A DNA stretch of 64,000 nucleotides, from assembly GCA_032718475.1 (NCBI GenBank), contig JAUCBJ010001570.1, forward strand, positions 1 to 64,000. The letters run 5' to 3'. The translations under genes and the position numbers were made by a program. Shown one piece after another: positions 23,017 through 34,870 of this stretch; position 1 is the first letter of the stretch, and each line of letters starts with the position of its first letter. Under the pieces are notes generated by a model. That model saw only the letters and a list, made by a program, of their open reading frames with translations, ran no database searches and was not told where the DNA came from. The DNA is from Nemertoderma westbladi. Taxonomy: Eukaryota; Xenacoelomorpha; Nemertodermatida; Nemertodermatidae.

Positions 23017-23760
23017 AACGGTACACCGCGCGATGTACCGCAGGGTCAGCGGTACACCGCTGAGTGTGAACGACTCTGCGGTATACGAGCGGTGTCTGTA
23101 CGGTAAATAATTTTGATTACCGTTGAATGTGAACGACCCAACAGGTAGTTGTGCGACCGAATCCTATTGAAATAATGTTAATAAAATAAATAAAATGACG
23201 AATTGATGGTTGCCACACAAGACTACAAAGGGCAGCCCTAAACATCAGCTGGAGATAACACATGACAAACGCCGAGCTTTATGGTACAATACCACCTGTA
23301 TCAACCACCCTCCGTGAACGCAGATTAAGATTCAGTGGGCACTGCTGGCGAAGTAAAGACGATGTCATACCAGATCTACTTTTCTGGCAACCAACTCATG
23401 GAAAGCGTAGTCGTGGACGACCGGCCATAACATATATAGATCAACTTGAAAGGGATACTGAACTTGGGAGAAACGAAATTGCGACAACAATGGAGAATCG
23501 GGAATCCTGGAAGGATCTCATTTCCACTGTCCGAGTTCACTCGACCTAGTAGTATTAGTAGTAATAAAATGATTGTCTAGACTGTTGAATTAACTGTGAA
23601 CATTTAGACAACCAGTTACCGCAACGGTACCGTTGGGTGTGATCAGGCTCCGTGCAGTGTACCACTGGCTTATCGCATCAATACCGCAAGATTAACCCAT
23701 TGGGTACAAACTTCCAATCAACGGGTAGTTTACCGATCACGCACCGGTGACTGTTCTCTA
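23017..23760. other. GC-rich TE-like segment split by a LINE insertion
   Basis: 23017-23110 and 23610-23710 carry repeated inverted ACCGC/GCGGT words (for example CGGTACACCGC) and related phrases (CCGTTGAATGTGAACGACC; CCGTTGGGTGTGATCAGGC). The LINE at 23199-23562 lies between. This looks like subterminal sequence of an old DNA transposon; no coding part found. Confidence 0.4.
23199..23562 (+). mobile_element. 5'-truncated non-LTR retrotransposon (family A) with target-site duplication
   Basis: A 95-codon frame (23262-23549) encodes the ORF2 C-terminal region: AELYGTIPPVSTTLRERRLR, RFSGHCWRSKD and LLFWQPTHGKRSRGRPAITY. The copy ends in a TAG-rich tail (CTAGTAGTATTAGTAGT). A 10-bp duplication AATAAAATGA flanks it exactly (23189-23198 and 23563-23572), so the insertion is intact as a truncated unit. 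It is nearly identical to 54520-54860. Confidence 0.9.
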
Positions 23761-25270
23761 TGGCCAGGCTACGATATTTTAAATTAGGCCTATAAGTAAA
23801 ATGTTGCATTGTTTATATTGCCCTGCAAGAAAGTATATAAACACATTTAAGTAAGGTCACGTCACTAAGTTTCATGTAAATATTGGCATATTATTAGGTA
23901 TTAACATATACAAATGATGTCGGTATATTTATATCGTTCAGTCAGTTTTTAATTCATATATAGTTTAAAGTTAAACATTTGGACTGGATTCGACTGATTA
24001 CAGTTACCGGTAGTTATCGTGAATTCAGGTTTCTGACAAACATTAAACCACCGCGACGAGTTGCATATAGGAAGTGACACTTTACCAACAACATCATTGT
24101 ATTTGCAGACAGCAATATAATCGTATTCAGGTTACACAAATATATGACCCTACAAAAGTGTATTCATAACAAATACAATACATAACAAATATATGACCCT
24201 ACAAGAGTGTCGACTTTTTCGGTGTAAACAATCATCCGTTACAGACGTACAAAAACTGTGAAAAAAGTTACGTTTCCGAAACTCCTCCAAGATTTAACTC
24301 TTCGGTTTCGGCTCAGTTTAACGTTATTGCAGACGTGATAAATGCAGACATTATATTAAAATGCTACTCAATTGGTTCCAGTGGATTCATGGCAAAATAC
24401 AAGCGCATTCTAGAGTATTTCCACATTAATAGCCCACTGTAATATAGACTCGTTGTACTAATTATCTTATAATAATAATAGTAAATTATTATACAAATTA
24501 AGGACTGAAATAGATACAGCACAAATTTTATATAGAAATTTATATAACTATAACATGTAACTTTTATTATGTTATCGTCTGTGTAAAGCGTTGGGCCATT
24601 TTAATTATTTTACTTGAAATATACATCCGGCTTGATTGGAATGAAATGAAAAATGAATTATCTCTATTGGAAGTCCATTTGGTCGCCCAATTGGTCCCGT
24701 TATCCCACTACACCCACCCCAAGCCCATTTCCAACTACGACTCCACTTTTCCCAGTTTCTATTTCAAAAGTTAGACTGTTACTTGATTAAAGAGTATATT
24801 TCCGATCAAAACTCAACAACTATAGATAGGGTAAAATAATTAGCGTCACGTGAAAAGAAAAAACTAAAATGAATTTCTGCCAGACAGAGTTCTTTAAGTA
24901 TATAGTGTATGACAACAGTTATTATAGGACAATAGAGGATATTTCTTCTTCTGGTTGGTCAATTCCGTAAATAATGGTTGGCTTAAAAGAAAAACACAAG
25001 GTAAAAAAACCCCAACTCAAGGATAGGGTTATTTGGTCAACTGACTTCACAAGGTAAAGCACCCTATATGGTCGTATTTAGATATGGGGTGTTTAGCCTC
25101 GCAGCAGTTGATATGAGATGCTGCCATTGGGTGTTTTAAGATTGAAAAAGTCCGACCCGCAGTTTAATTGACTAGATTTTGTAAAACCTCTGTCATCTCC
25201 CCGTATCATATCGTATTTCTACACTATTTATATTTCCGCTTGTGTGTCTTAACGCACTTCTATGGGAGAA
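23573..25270. other. Non-coding, no gene seen
   Basis: AT-rich sequence. The phrase ACAAATATATGACCCTACAA occurs twice (about 24137 and 24186) in a small local duplication. No open frame has support. Confidence 0.5.
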
Positions 25271-25276
25271 GGTAGT

Positions 25277-25771
25277 GATTGGCGAGCCACATACACTAAG
25301 TATCCAACTGTTTGTGGTCAGTGTTATGGGGCGAGCCACATACACTAAGTATACAACTGTTTGTGGTCCGTGTTATGGGGCGAGCCACATACACTAAGTA
25401 TCCGACTGTTTGTGGTCCGTGTTATGGGGCGAGCCACATACACTAAGTATCCAACTGTTTGTGGTCCGTGTTATGGGGCGAGCCACATATACTAAGTATC
25501 CAACTGTTTGTGGTCCGTGTTATGGGGCGAGCCACATACACTAAGTATCCAACTGTTTGTGGTCCGTGTTATGGGGCGAGCCACATACACTAAGTATCCA
25601 ACTGTTTGTGGTCCGTGTTATGGGGCGAGCCACATACACTAAGTATCCAGCTGTTTGTGGTCCGTGTTATGGGGCGAGCCACATACACTAAGTATCCAGC
25701 TGTTTGTGGTCCGTGTTATGGGGCGAGCCACATACACTAATTATCCAAGTGTTTGTGGTCCGCACCCACAG
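25277..25771. repeat. 49-bp minisatellite, about 10 copies, overlapping the DHODH 3' end
   Basis: Unit: GTGTTATGGGGCGAGCCACA, TACACTAAGTATCCAACTGT, TTGTGGTCC (49 bp). Successive copies differ at one to three positions. The last copy (from about 25723) contains the DHODH stop codon and its last codons, so gene end and array are continuous. Confidence 0.95.
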
Positions 25772-26927
25772 CTTCCCCGACTGAACCGAAACCGTCCCGT
25801 TTCAGCAACTCGGCCAGTTGTTTCTTTATCTCCCTGACTACTGGCGGCCCCTGGTAGACCAACGCGGTGTATAGCTGCACCAAACTCGCCCCAGCCCGTA
25901 TCTTATCGTACGCGTCTGCACCGGAACTGACCCCGCCCACCCCGATTATAGGCAGCGAGCCGCCTGTCAGCCGGTACATATCGGCAACCATCCCGGTCGA
26001 CGGATCCTTGAGTGGCGCGCCACTGAGGCCCCCGGTTTCGGACGCGGATCCCGACAAGTCAGCCGGTCTCGCCAACGTAGTATTGGCCACTATAATCCCG
26101 TTGACACGGTTGCTAGGCTCCGTAACCAGGGACGCCATCTCGCGGCGTTGTAACTCGTCGAGATCCGGCGAAAGTTTAATCAACAGCGGCGGGCCGCCGC
26201 CCGGGAATAATTCGCGTCGGTCGGAGTTTAATTTAGTGATGATTTTAGTTAGTTCGTCGGTCTGCTGTAGTTTGCGAAGTCCAGGGGTGTTGGGACTGGA
26301 TACGTTAACCACCAAATAGTCCGGATTAGTAGCCGCCAAGTGGCGTAGAACCGAACTGTACTCAGTCGCTGCGTCGTTTTCCGTCGTTTTATTTTTACCG
26401 AAATTAACTCCTATTATTCCGCCGGGGGGCGATTGTTTCGCTTCTAGAATCTTCCGTTTCACCGCGAGGACTCCGCTTCCCGGGAATCCCATACGGTTGA
26501 TAACGGCGCGATTCTTGGTCACCCGGAATACTCGGGGTCTATCGTTGCCGGGTTGCGGTTGTGGAGTTACCGTTCCGACTTCCACGAAACCGAAACCCAA
26601 GGCGAGGAAACCGTGGATAGCGGTGGCGTCCTTATCGCAACCCGCGGCCAACCCCACCGGGTTAGAGAAGGTTCGATTGAAGACTTGCGTAGTTAAACAG
26701 TGTGGGTCCCTATAGAAACGGTTGCCCAAAGGAACAGCCAATCGGGGGCGAGTAGATAGCAATCTGAGGAAGAGTGAATGAGCTTCCTCAGGTTGATAGA
26801 ACCGAGCTATAGTCGGCATTACGATATTGGTGTAGAACTTTGGGTCGCCTCCCAGTAGACAACCTACAGACATGCAGGCCCCTCCCCCGACGGTGAGAAA
26901 TGCAGTCTGTAGCAATTTGGAAACCAT
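25737..26927 (-). CDS. DHODH: Dihydroorotate dehydrogenase (quinone), class 2, mitochondrial; intronless
   Basis: This enzyme oxidises dihydroorotate to orotate and passes electrons to ubiquinone at the inner mitochondrial membrane, the fourth step of pyrimidine synthesis. The 396-residue frame matches the usual animal length (about 395). A hydrophobic N-terminal anchor covers residues 5-27 (LLQTAFLTVGGGACMSVGCL). FMN/substrate motifs follow: SNPVGLAAGCDKD (88-100), NRMGFPGSG (144-152), IGVNFGKNK (172-180), VVNVSSPNTPGLR with likely catalytic Ser211, KLSPD, and IIGVGGVSSGADAYDKIRAGAS. The start at 26927 is the first Met ahead of the anchor. The gene is one exon, whereas vertebrate DHODH is spliced, so ancestral intron loss or a functional retrocopy are both possible. 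The last codons after the conserved ADH (HLDN, stop TAG at 25739-25737) lie in the 49-bp minisatellite. Coding is GC-richer than its surroundings. All key motifs are intact. Confidence 0.97.
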   Translation of the reverse strand: MVSKLLQTAFLTVGGGACMSVGCLLGGDPKFYTNIVMPTIARFYQPEEAHSLFLRLLSTRPRLAVPLGNRFYRDPHCLTTQVFNRTFSNPVGLAAGCDKDATAIHGFLALGFGFVEVGTVTPQPQPGNDRPRVFRVTKNRAVINRMGFPGSGVLAVKRKILEAKQSPPGGIIGVNFGKNKTTENDAATEYSSVLRHLAATNPDYLVVNVSSPNTPGLRKLQQTDELTKIITKLNSDRRELFPGGGPPLLIKLSPDLDELQRREMASLVTEPSNRVNGIIVANTTLARPADLSGSASETGGLSGAPLKDPSTGMVADMYRLTGGSLPIIGVGGVSSGADAYDKIRAGASLVQLYTALVYQGPPVVREIKKQLAELLKRDGFGSVGEAVGADHKHLDN

Positions 26928-28520
26928 GTCGGCGATTCGGTCGTTGTATGATGGTATTCTTCATTAGTTTGTGTTGTAGATGTAGGCCTACCTGTTTGTA
27001 CTATGATCAAATGCCTACTTACTACTGTACAAGTACCTGGAATAGTAGTCCTTGACTTTGACTAGCGAACTATCAAGCAAGACCTTAGAGCTGAGAACTA
27101 TTGCATTTTTTACAGCTTCCTGTTATGCTGAATAGGAAACAGCTGATTTATTGTTTACTACAATAAAACAGCTGACAATGACACATGATCTGTAAACAGT
27201 ATAGGATAGGTAGAGTAGGCCTAGGCCATGCATGTTCAACCGTTACTATATTTAGTAGGCCACGCCCTTTGCCTTGACAGCTATAATAGTCAAATAGTAG
27301 CTATAAGTCCATTTGTATATAATTCGATTACATCTCGGATTGGTCCCAACTTAGAAAAGAACTGCTATAAACAAAACACTCAGCATTATCAAGAACAGCG
27401 ACTTTTTTGTTTAGTTTATGTTAATGGCTAACCTCTACTTTTCATCTCACCCGAATAGCATTGTATTTATATAGCATGGTCTGATGACGCCGGGCCGGTC
27501 CTAGCTGCAGTACCACCCTACGCTCAACAGTGTCTGGCATAACGCAGATGATGACGATGACACTACTTTTGATGGCAATAACATAATAAACTCAGAGTGG
27601 TTCCAGTGATAGGTCACAGAATCAAACATTGATCCTAAGTAGCCGAAGATTTCTATGTGACCAACCCATGGGGGGGGGGGGGGATCCAAGTTTACATTTA
27701 GGATTCTGGTCTGTCTTTGTACCTTTCAAAATAGCCAGACAATGGATGCTGTTTGTTCTAGACCGCTGAGTAATCTTTGGAGACCATTCTGACATTAAAC
27801 CCACATCATTTTCACTCACTTCCTCCATATCCAGACATGTTCTAGCTGATATAGTCAACTATTTACCAACTCTTAGGTTTCATTATTTCCTAACGTCCCT
27901 TCCACATTGGTTGAGTAACATTGATTATCATTATGGTATTATCACATAATGTAAACTATCCCCAAATACAAAGCAAATTTTATCGAAGTGTTATGATTGA
28001 CTGTCTGGTCGGGGTTTTAGTGTGTAATATGGAACCACCAAAATCTAATGGAATGTGTGATTTTAGATTTTGTTTGTTTCGATTGTTATTTGCCTCAAGC
28101 CATAGTTCCGTGCGTTATTTTTAGCTTTAGATACACACAAACCTGCACATCTTCAATATACTAATTAAAGATAATTAATGACACACAATGTCATCTAAAT
28201 ACTTATTTTCTGATTTTTTTTTAACATTTTGATTTCAATCCTTTTTCCATATTGTTTTGTAGTGCCAACATCACGCTAACTAACGGTGTTTTAAGTGTGT
28301 GAAACACACTAACTTTAAGTGTGTGGGGTTTACACTAAAGTTTGTATGAAAAATGCCCTTTTGATAATAATACGTAACCGATATCTCACTTAATTTCGGC
28401 CGCTAGAGGGCTTTTTAAACTTGGTTTTACTTTGAACGACCTTCGTGCAATTTACAGACTCTCGCGACATCGTTGGACATACCGGTACCTTTGGAAACCG
28501 TAAAATCTAATGACACGTTC
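26928..28520. other. Upstream/intergenic region, no gene seen
   Basis: Probable 5' region of DHODH, with no clear TATA box. 27670-27683 is a run of 14 G. 28399-28412 has GGCCGCTAGAGGGC, a CTCF-like word. No coding support for short open frames. Confidence 0.4.
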
Positions 28521-28786
28521 GTGGGGTCTTCGCGCAGCACGAAGTGAGCAAAGACTTAGCATATAGGGGCCCCCATTATCGACTTGTCTGTCGTTAGTTT
28601 GAAGTCAGTCAGAGAAGTCAAAGGTTCTATCTAAACCTTTGACGGACTACATACGTACCAAGTTTCGTTTAATTTCATCAAGGAATTGAGTTATTAGCGA
28701 TCCAATGTGTACGACTACAGGCGACGACGACAGAAAACTCGTTAATGGTACCCATATATTAACGCTCACTTCGTGGCTCGCCCCAC
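28521..28786. mobile_element. Small MITE-like element with GTGGGG...CACGAAGTGAGC ends
   Basis: The left end GTGGGGTCTTCGCGCAGCAC-GAAGTGAGC (28521-28549) and the right end GCTCACTTCGTGGCTCGCCC-CAC (28764-28786) are imperfect inverses. The 266-bp body is non-coding. Confidence 0.5.
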
Positions 28787-28891
28787 AAAATTTAGTGTAT
28801 TATATATATTATGTAGGCCTACTTGTATAATTTCTTATTAAAAACTTCTGAAAGTGTCCTTCAAAAGTTATTAAGTCTTGACGACGGTATA

Positions 28892-29310
28892 TTTAGCGCC
28901 CCTAGCGACATACCGTGAAATCGCACGACGTCAGAAACTAATTAATTGAGAACATTTCATACGTCATTCTGTAAAAATATTGTCAAAATGTATGTGAATT
29001 TATATTTAGCACCACCTAGCGGCAGTCCATGAAATCGCACGACGTCAGAAACTAATTTATTGAGAACATTCCATAGGTCATTCTGTAAAAATATTGTCAA
29101 AATGTATGTGAATTTATATTTAGCACCACCTAGCGGCAGTCCATGAAATTGCGCTACGCCAGCATCCGCATCATTTGAATAAGAACATTCCATTGGTTTG
29201 TTATTCTGTCATTAATGATTAGTTATTCTGTCATTAAAATCAATGCAGTGGTTCAAAGGTTATTTGTATCGGCGAAGTAATATTTATCGCCTCCTAGCGG
29301 CAGACCATTA
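28892..29310. repeat. 113-114-bp direct repeats, about 2.5 copies plus a diverged one
   Basis: Units start TTTAGC(G/A)CC(C/A)CCTAGCG at 28892, 29005 and 29119 and include GAAATCGCACGACGTCAGAA and ATTCTGTAAAAATATTGTCA. A diverged start recurs near 29283. The 78-codon minus-strand frame is a translation of the repeat. Confidence 0.9.
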
Positions 29311-29560
29311 AGTTACCAAAATTCTCTAAACTTTGCCTCTACTAAATCTAATAATTATAAAATAAATGTGGTTCATTCATGTATAATTATGCAGTTATTA
29401 TTAAGTTAAAGTCAACCCTCGTTCAAGGTAGCCCAGCGCCGTCTTCCAGACCCAGTAAGTGAAAAAACTTCATTTTGAGAAAATCGCATTTGAAGTTTTT
29501 CATACAAAACGGTGTATCTACAACCTAGAGTACAAAAATTATAATTATTAAATTCCCAAA

Positions 29561-32500
29561 ACCCAGTAAATGTTTACTAGAAACCCAGTAAATGTTTACT
29601 AGAAACCCAGTAAATGTTTACTAGAAACCCAGTAAATGTTTACTATGAACCCAGTAAATGTTTACTAGAAACCCAGTAAATGTTTACTAGAAACCCAGTA
29701 AATGTTTACTAGAAACCCAGTAAATGTTTACTAGAAACCCAGTAAATGTTTACTAGAAACCCAGTAAATGTTTACTAGAAACCCAGTAAATGTTTACTAG
29801 AAACCCAGTAAATGTTTACTAGAAACCCGGTAAATGTTTACTAGAAACCCAGTAAATGTTTACTAGAAACCCAGTAAATGTTTACTTGAAACCCAGTAAA
29901 TGTTTACTATAAACCCAGTAAATGTTTACTAGAAACCCAGTAAATGTTTACTAGAAACCCAGTAAATGTTTACTAGAAACCCAGTAAATGTTTACTATGA
30001 ACCCAGTAAATGTTTACTAGAAACCCAGTAAATGTTTACTAGAAACCCAGTAAATGTTTACTAGAAACCCAGTAAATGTTTACTAGAAACCCAGTAAATG
30101 TTTACTAGAAACCCAGTAAATGTTTACTAGAAACCCAGTAAATGTTTACTAGAAACCCAGTAAATGTTTACTAGAAACCCAGTAAATGTTTACTAGAAAC
30201 CCAGTAAATGTTTAATAGAAACCCAGTAAATGTTTACCAGAAACCCAGTAAATGTTTACTAGAAACCCGGTAAATGTTTACTAGAAACCCAGTAAATGTT
30301 TACTAGAAACCCAGTAAATGTTTACTTGAAACCCAGTAAATGTTTACTATAAACCCAGTAAATGTTTACTAGAAACCCAGTAAATGTTTACTAGAAACCC
30401 AGTAAATGTTTACTAGAAACCCAGTAAATGTTTACTATGAACCCAGTAAATGTTTACTAGAAACCCAGTAAATGTTTACTAGAAACCCAGTAAATGTTTA
30501 CTAGAAACCCAGTAAATGTTTACTAGAAACCCAGTAAATGTTTACTAGAAACCCAGTAAATGTTTACTAGAAACCCAGTAAATGTTTACTAGAAACCCAG
30601 TAAATGTTTACTTGAAACCCAGTAAATGTTTACTATAAACCCAGTAAATGTTTACTAGAAACCCAGTAAATGTTTACTAGAAACCCAGTAAATGTTTACT
30701 TGAAACCCAGTAAATGTTTACTATAAACCCAGTAAATGTTTACTAGAAACCCAGTAAATGTTTACTAGAAACCCAGTAAATGTTTACTAGAAACCCAGTA
30801 AATGTTTACTATGAACCCAGTAAATGTTTACTAGAAACCCAGTAAATGTTTACTAGAAACCCAGTAAATGTTTACTAGAAACCCAGTAAATGTTTACTAG
30901 AAACCCAGTAAATGTTTACTAGAAACCCAGTAAATGTTTACTAGAAACCCAGTAAATGTTTACTAGAAACCCAGTAAATGTTTACTAGAAACCCAGTAAA
31001 TGTTTACTAGAAACCCAGTAAATGTTTACTAGAAACCCAGTAAATGTTTACTAGAAACCCAGTAAATGTTTACTAGAAACCCAGTAAATGTTTACTAGAA
31101 ACCCAGTAAATGTTTACTAGAAACCCAGTAAATGTTTACTAGAAACCCAGTAAATGTTTACTAGAAACCCAGTAAATGTTTACTAGAAACCCAGTAAATG
31201 TTTACTAGAAACCCAGTAAATGTTTACTAGAAACCCAGTAAATGTTTACTAGAAACCCAGTAAATGTTTACTAGAAACCCAGTAAATGTTTACTTGAAAC
31301 CCAGTAAATGTTTACTAGAAACCCAGTAAATGTTTACTAGAAACCCAGTAAATGTTTACTAGAAACCCAGTAAATGTTTACTATGAACCCAGTAAATGTT
31401 TACTAGAAACCCAGTAAATGTTTACTAGAAACCCAGTAAATGTTTACTAGAAACCCAGTAAATGTTTACTAGAAACCCAGTAAATGTTTACTATGAACCC
31501 AGTAAATGTTTACTAGAAACCCAGTAAATGTTTACTAGAAACCCAGTAAATGTTTACTAGAAACCCAGTAAATGTTTACTAGAAACCCAGTAAATGTTTA
31601 CTAGAAACCCAGTAAATGTTTACTAGAAACCCAGTAAATGTTTACTAGAAACCCAGTAAATGTTTACTAGAAACCCAGTAAATGTTTACTAGAAACCCAG
31701 TAAATGTTTACTAGAAACCCAGTAAATGTTTACTAGAAACCCAGTAAATGTTTACTTGAAACCCAGTAAATGTTTACTAGAAACCCAGTAAATGTTTACT
31801 AGAAACCCAGTAAATGTTTACTAGAAACCCAGTAAATGTTTACTATGAAACCCAGTAAATGTTTACTAGAAACCCAGTAAATGTTTACTAGAAACCCAGT
31901 AAATGTTTACTAGAAACCCAGTAAATGTTTACTAGAAACCCAGTAAATGTTTACTAGAAACCCAGTAAATGTTTACTAGAAACCCAGTAAATGTTTACTA
32001 GAAACCCAGTAAATGTTTACTAGAAACCCAGTAAATGTTTACTAGAAACCCAGTAAATGTTTACTAGAAACCCAGTAAATGTTTAATAGAAACCCAGTAA
32101 ATGTTTACTAGAAACCCAGTAAATGTTTACTAGAAACCCAGTAAATGTTTACTAGAAACCCAGTAAATGTTTACTAGAAACCCAGTAAATGTTTACTATG
32201 AAACCCAGTAAATGTTTACTAGAAACCCAGTAAATGTTTACTAGAAACCCAGTAAATGTTTACTAGAAACCCAGTAAATGTTTACTAGAAACCCAGTAAA
32301 TGTTTACTATGAACCCAGTAAATGTTTACTAGAAACCCAGTAAATGTTTACTAGAAACCCAGTAAATGTTTACTAGAAACCCAGTAAATGTTTACTAGAA
32401 ACCCAGTAAATGTTTACTAGAAACCCAGTAAATGTTTACTAGAAACCCAGTAAATGTTTACTAGAAACCCAGTAAATGTTTACTTGAAACCCAGTAAATG

Positions 32501-34060
32501 TTTACTAGAAACCCAGTAAATGTTTACTAGAAACCCAGTAAATGTTTACTAGAAACCCAGTAAATGTTTACTTGAAACCCAGTAAATGTTTACTAGAAAC
32601 CCAGTAAATGTTTACTAGAAACCCAGTAAATGTTTACTAGAAACCCAGTAAATGTTTACTAGAAACCCAGTAAATGTTTACTAGAAACCCAGTAAATGTT
32701 TACTAGAAACCCAGTAAATGTTTACTAGAAACCCAGTAAATGTTTACTAGAAACCCAGTAAATGTTTACTAGAAACCCAGTAAATGTTTACTAGAAACCC
32801 AGTAAATGTTTACTAGAAACCCAGTAAATGTTTACTAGAAACCCAGTAAATGTTTACTAGAAACCCAGTAAATGTTTACTAGAAACCCAGTAAATGTTTA
32901 CTAGAAACCCAGTAAATGTTTACTAGAAACCCAGTAAATGTTTACTAGAAACCCAGTAAATGTTTACTAGAAACCCAGTAAATGTTTACTAGAAACCCAG
33001 TAAATGTTTACTAGAAACCCAGTAAATGTTTACTAGAAACCCAGTAAATGTTTACTAGAAACCCAGTAAATGTTTACTAGAAACCCAGTAAATGTTTACT
33101 AGAAACCCAGTAAATGTTTACTAGAAACCCAGTAAATGTTTACTAGAAACCCAGTAAATGTTTACTTGAAACCCAGTAAATGTTTACTATAAACCCAGTA
33201 AATGTTTACTAGAAACCCAGTAAATGTTTACTAGAAACCCAGTAAATGTTTACTAGAAACCCAGTAAATGTTTACTATGAACCCAGTAAATGTTTACTAG
33301 AAACCCAGTAAATGTTTACTAGAAACCCAGTAAATGTTTACTAGAAACCCAGTAAATGTTTACTAGAAACCCAGTAAATGTTTACTTGAAACCCAGTAAA
33401 TGTTTACTATAAACCCAGTAAATGTTTACTAGAAACCTAGTAAATGTTTACTAGAAACCCAGTAAATGTTTACTAGAAACCCAGTAAATGTTTACTATGA
33501 ACCCAGTAAATGTTTACTAGAAACCCAGTAAATGTTTACTAGAAACCCAGTAAATGTTTACTATGAACCCAGTAAATGTTTACTAGAAACCCAGTAAATG
33601 TTTACTAGAAACCCAGTAAATGTTTACTAGAAACCCAGTAAATGTTTACTAGAAACCCAGTAAATGTTTACTAGAAACCCAGTAAATGTTTACTAGAAAC
33701 CCAGTAAATGTTTACTAGAAACCCAGTAAATGTTTACTAGAAACCCAGTAAATGTTTACTATAAACCCAGTAAATGTTTACTAGAAACCCAGTAAATGTT
33801 TACTAGAAACCCAGTAAATGTTTACTAGAAACCCAGTAAATGTTTACTATGAACCCAGTAAATGTTTACTAGAAACCCAGTAAATGTTTACTAGAAACCC
33901 AGTAAATGTTTACTAGAAACCCAGTAAATGTTTACTAGAAACCCAGTAAATGTTTACTAGAAACCCAGTAAATGTTTACTAGAAACCCAGTAAATGTTTA
34001 CTAGAAACCCAGTAAATGTTTACGAGAAACCCAGTAAATGTTTACTAGAAACCCAGTAAC
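29561..34060. repeat. 22-bp satellite, about 204 copies
   Basis: Unit AGTAAATGTTTACTAGAAACCC. The distance between first and last phase marker is 4490 bp = 204 x 22 + 2, and the excess 2 bp is explained by two 23-bp variants (TACTATGAAACCC near 31845 and 32200). Other variants are TATGAACCC, TTGAAACCC and TATAAACCC. The half AGTAAATGTTTACT is an inverted repeat with 6-bp arms and contains TGTTTAC. Flanks carry related single motifs, CCCAGTAAGTG at about 29446 and inverted TTACTGGGTTT at 34119-34130, 34230-34240 and 34337-34348. Confidence 0.98.
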
Positions 34061-34379
34061 TATATCCCAAAACTTGGTTTTGATGTGGTGAATAATTAGG
34101 CTTTACCATGTTTGTTGAAGATACTGGGTTTTGAAATTTAAAAAAGTGACAGTGAAATAGTCAATCTTAAATTTGTAACCGAGTAAGTGGAAGTTGATGT
34201 GTTTTGAAATGTAATTATACATAACGTAGTTACTGGGTTTTGGAACAGTGCTATCTTCATCATGGGACTTTCACAGATGAATTCTACACCCTCGAAAACC
34301 CCAAAGGTCAAATAAAAAAAATTTCGAAAAATTTCAGTTACTGGGTTTCGGCATGGGATAGCCGTAGGCCACTCCGCCA
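34061..34379. other. Flank of the 22-bp array
   Basis: Non-coding; contains three inverted relatives of the satellite start (ACTGGGTTT). Together with CCCAGTAAGTGAAA at 29446 this hints that the array grew inside an older foldback element. Confidence 0.4.
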
Positions 34380-34870
34380 CCTTACCCGTGGCCGTGACCC
34401 TCTCACGCAATGCAAAGCACCTCGGATAGGGGCAAAATGAGTACCGAGCAACCGAGTACGCACCAACCCGTCACGACGCAATATGGCCACTCCCAGGTTC
34501 TGGGGAGCTTCTCCGCTATTATGCGGAGTAACTTGTTGGCCTGGGGGGGGGGGGGGGGGGGGAATTCCGTCGCAAGAGGCCACGAATGGGGAGAAGTCGG
34601 CCCGACCGGCGTTGACGGCCTTCCCATACAATCGCTTCTTATCCTCCTTTGCCGAGGAAAGGATCTAGTTCGGGGAGCGTTTGGCGTATGACCCGGCGTC
34701 AGGGTTAATAACCTTCATGTCAAACAACACCTGTGTCTGCCTGTTGGAGGGCCCCGAACTGCTAAGTCGCAACGGAGACCCAAGTCCCCATTGACACACT
34801 GTCCCGTGTCCCTTCCGTACAACCGGTTCATTTACCACATTGCGGTCCCCAACAACATCCCGCAACTCAT
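34380..34870 (-). pseudogene. Retroelement C-terminal coding fragment, broken, with poly-G insertion
   Basis: A CpG-rich segment. Minus-strand reading gives VLFDMKVINPDAGSY (about 34700-34750). In another frame follow LYGKAVNAGRADFSPFVASC, then a poly-proline run from 20 G at 34543-34562, then RTRLLGTHFAPIRGALHCVR-GSR. The order 'D-kV-npda-S ... Y...V..a.FsPfv ... lR..L..... .CvRGSR' is, to my knowledge, that of a C-terminal region common in invertebrate reverse-transcriptase proteins. The exact element type is not assigned. Frames are broken. Confidence 0.5.

Noticed and set aside
25867-26715. Plus-strand ORFs of 150 and 72 codons
   Set aside because: Antisense shadows of the GC-rich DHODH coding sequence.
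28892-29310. CACCTAGCGGCAG as a CTCF site
   Set aside because: It is one base shorter between the YAG and GGC blocks than the CTCF consensus, so only the CTAGAGGGC versions were kept.
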